Source: Bacillus sp. FJAT-45350 (lineage in GTDB: Bacteria; Bacillota; Bacilli; Bacillales; NISU01). Taken from it: a DNA stretch of 64,000 bases. Under the pieces are notes generated by a model. That model did no database searches and was not told the DNA's origin. It saw nothing but the letters and a program-made list of their open reading frames with translations. A program made the translations under genes and the position numbers. Positions within the stretch are counted from its first letter, which is position 1. Each line of letters begins with the position of its first letter. Where the stretch lies: NCBI RefSeq assembly GCF_002335805.1, contig NZ_NISU01000001.1, forward strand, positions 752,079 through 816,078, in the 5' to 3' direction. Shown piece by piece: positions 63,463-64,000 of the stretch.

Positions 63463-64000
63463 ATGGCAAAAGATATTTTTAATGCACGTTCATCTTTTAC
63501 AGTGAACGGAAAAACAATCAATTACTATAGTTTAAAAGCACTAGAAGACGCAGGTGTAGGTAATGTAACGAAGCTTCCTTATTCAGTTAAGGTACTTTTA
63601 GAATCTGTACTACGTCAACAAGACGGTTTTGTAATCAAACAAGAGCATGTTGAAAACTTAGCTAAATGGGGAACTTCAGAATTACAAAACATTGATGTTC
63701 CATTTAAACCATCGCGTGTAATCTTCCAGGACTTCACAGGTGTACCTTGTGTAGTTGACCTTGCTGCACTTCGTAAAGCAATGGCTGACCTTGGTGGAGA
63801 CCCACAACAAATTAACCCTGAAATTCCAGTTGATCTAGTTATTGACCACTCTGTACAAGTTGATAAAGCAGGTACAGCGGATTCATTAGATTTCAACATG
63901 GATCTTGAGTTTGCTCGTAACGAAGAGCGTTATGAGTTCTTAAGCTGGGCTCAAAAAGCATTTGATAACTACCGTGCTGTTCCACCAGCAACAGGTATCG
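63463..64000 (+). CDS. acnA: Aconitate hydratase, N-terminal part (cut by window end)
   Basis: The first 179 residues of an aconitase A/IRP1-type protein (citB in B. subtilis): [84 protein letters not shown] and PPATGI. GAGGAGGG precedes ATG 63463. It converts citrate to isocitrate in the TCA cycle and in Bacillus can bind RNA. The gene continues beyond 64000; the iron-sulfur cysteines are not yet in view. Confidence 0.96.
   Translation, partial: MAKDIFNARSSFTVNGKTINYYSLKALEDAGVGNVTKLPYSVKVLLESVLRQQDGFVIKQEHVENLAKWGTSELQNIDVPFKPSRVIFQDFTGVPCVVDLAALRKAMADLGGDPQQINPEIPVDLVIDHSVQVDKAGTADSLDFNMDLEFARNEERYEFLSWAQKAFDNYRAVPPATGI

Noticed and set aside
63615-63899. Minus-strand 94-codon frame inside aconitase
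   Set aside because: Shadow of the acnA reading frame, which shows clear aconitase sequence on the + strand.

Overview
The window looks like chromosome of a low-GC, spore-forming Bacillaceae-type Firmicute. Two small acid-soluble spore protein genes (sspP, sspO) sit beside the aconitase gene as in Bacillus subtilis. The biotin operon is of the B. subtilis type (BioW plus P450 BioI), and there is a Zur-type zinc-independent S14 gene and strong AGGAGG ribosome sites throughout. The organism also uses selenocysteine, which is uncommon in this family and recalls anaerobic or respiratory bacilli such as Anaerobacillus; that genus-level guess is inference.

Layout. 1-4.4 kb: the end of a sensor kinase, then envelope genes (AI-2E transporter, ClsC-like phospholipase D, small membrane protein) with two promoters of identical architecture. 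4.4-9.9 kb: bioW-A-F-D-I behind a BirA-type operator, with no bioB. 10-11.1 kb (minus): S14 and a decayed, split COG0523 GTPase behind a Zur-type box. 11.4-15.1 kb: hydrolase, orphan ParA pair, and a TRIC/glycine transporter under a tandem glycine riboswitch. 15.2-20.1 kb: PucR-like regulator, M20 amidohydrolase and two membrane proteins. 20.3-25 kb: DEAD-box helicase and assorted small genes. 25.5-32.4 kb: MarR-controlled cluster of luciferase-like flavin monooxygenases, a flavin reductase and an MFS pump, with repeated TTAGC-NN-GCTAA palindromes. 32.4-33.5 kb: decayed sequence. 33.5-49 kb: LysR regulator, TRAP transporter, esterase, FAD oxidase, aldolase, and a complete biotin-independent malonate decarboxylase operon with fused beta and gamma subunits. 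49-50.5 kb: half an ISL3-type transposase, a 46-bp perfect palindrome, and an integrase fragment lying against a tRNA-Sec gene.

50.6-62.2 kb is the most interesting part, a selenium island: tRNA-Sec (selC), selB, a glycosyltransferase resembling the selenosugar synthase SenB, a PhnDEC-like ABC transporter (possibly for selenium oxyanions), an HD hydrolase, selD, a small SelW/Rdx-like protein, and selA. Both selD and the SelW-like gene have an in-frame UGA at the redox-active position, so both are predicted selenoproteins and both are truncated or missed by standard gene calling. The window ends with sspP, a small helical protein, sspO and the 5' part of aconitase.

All functional calls come from reading motifs and family resemblance; no database search was run.
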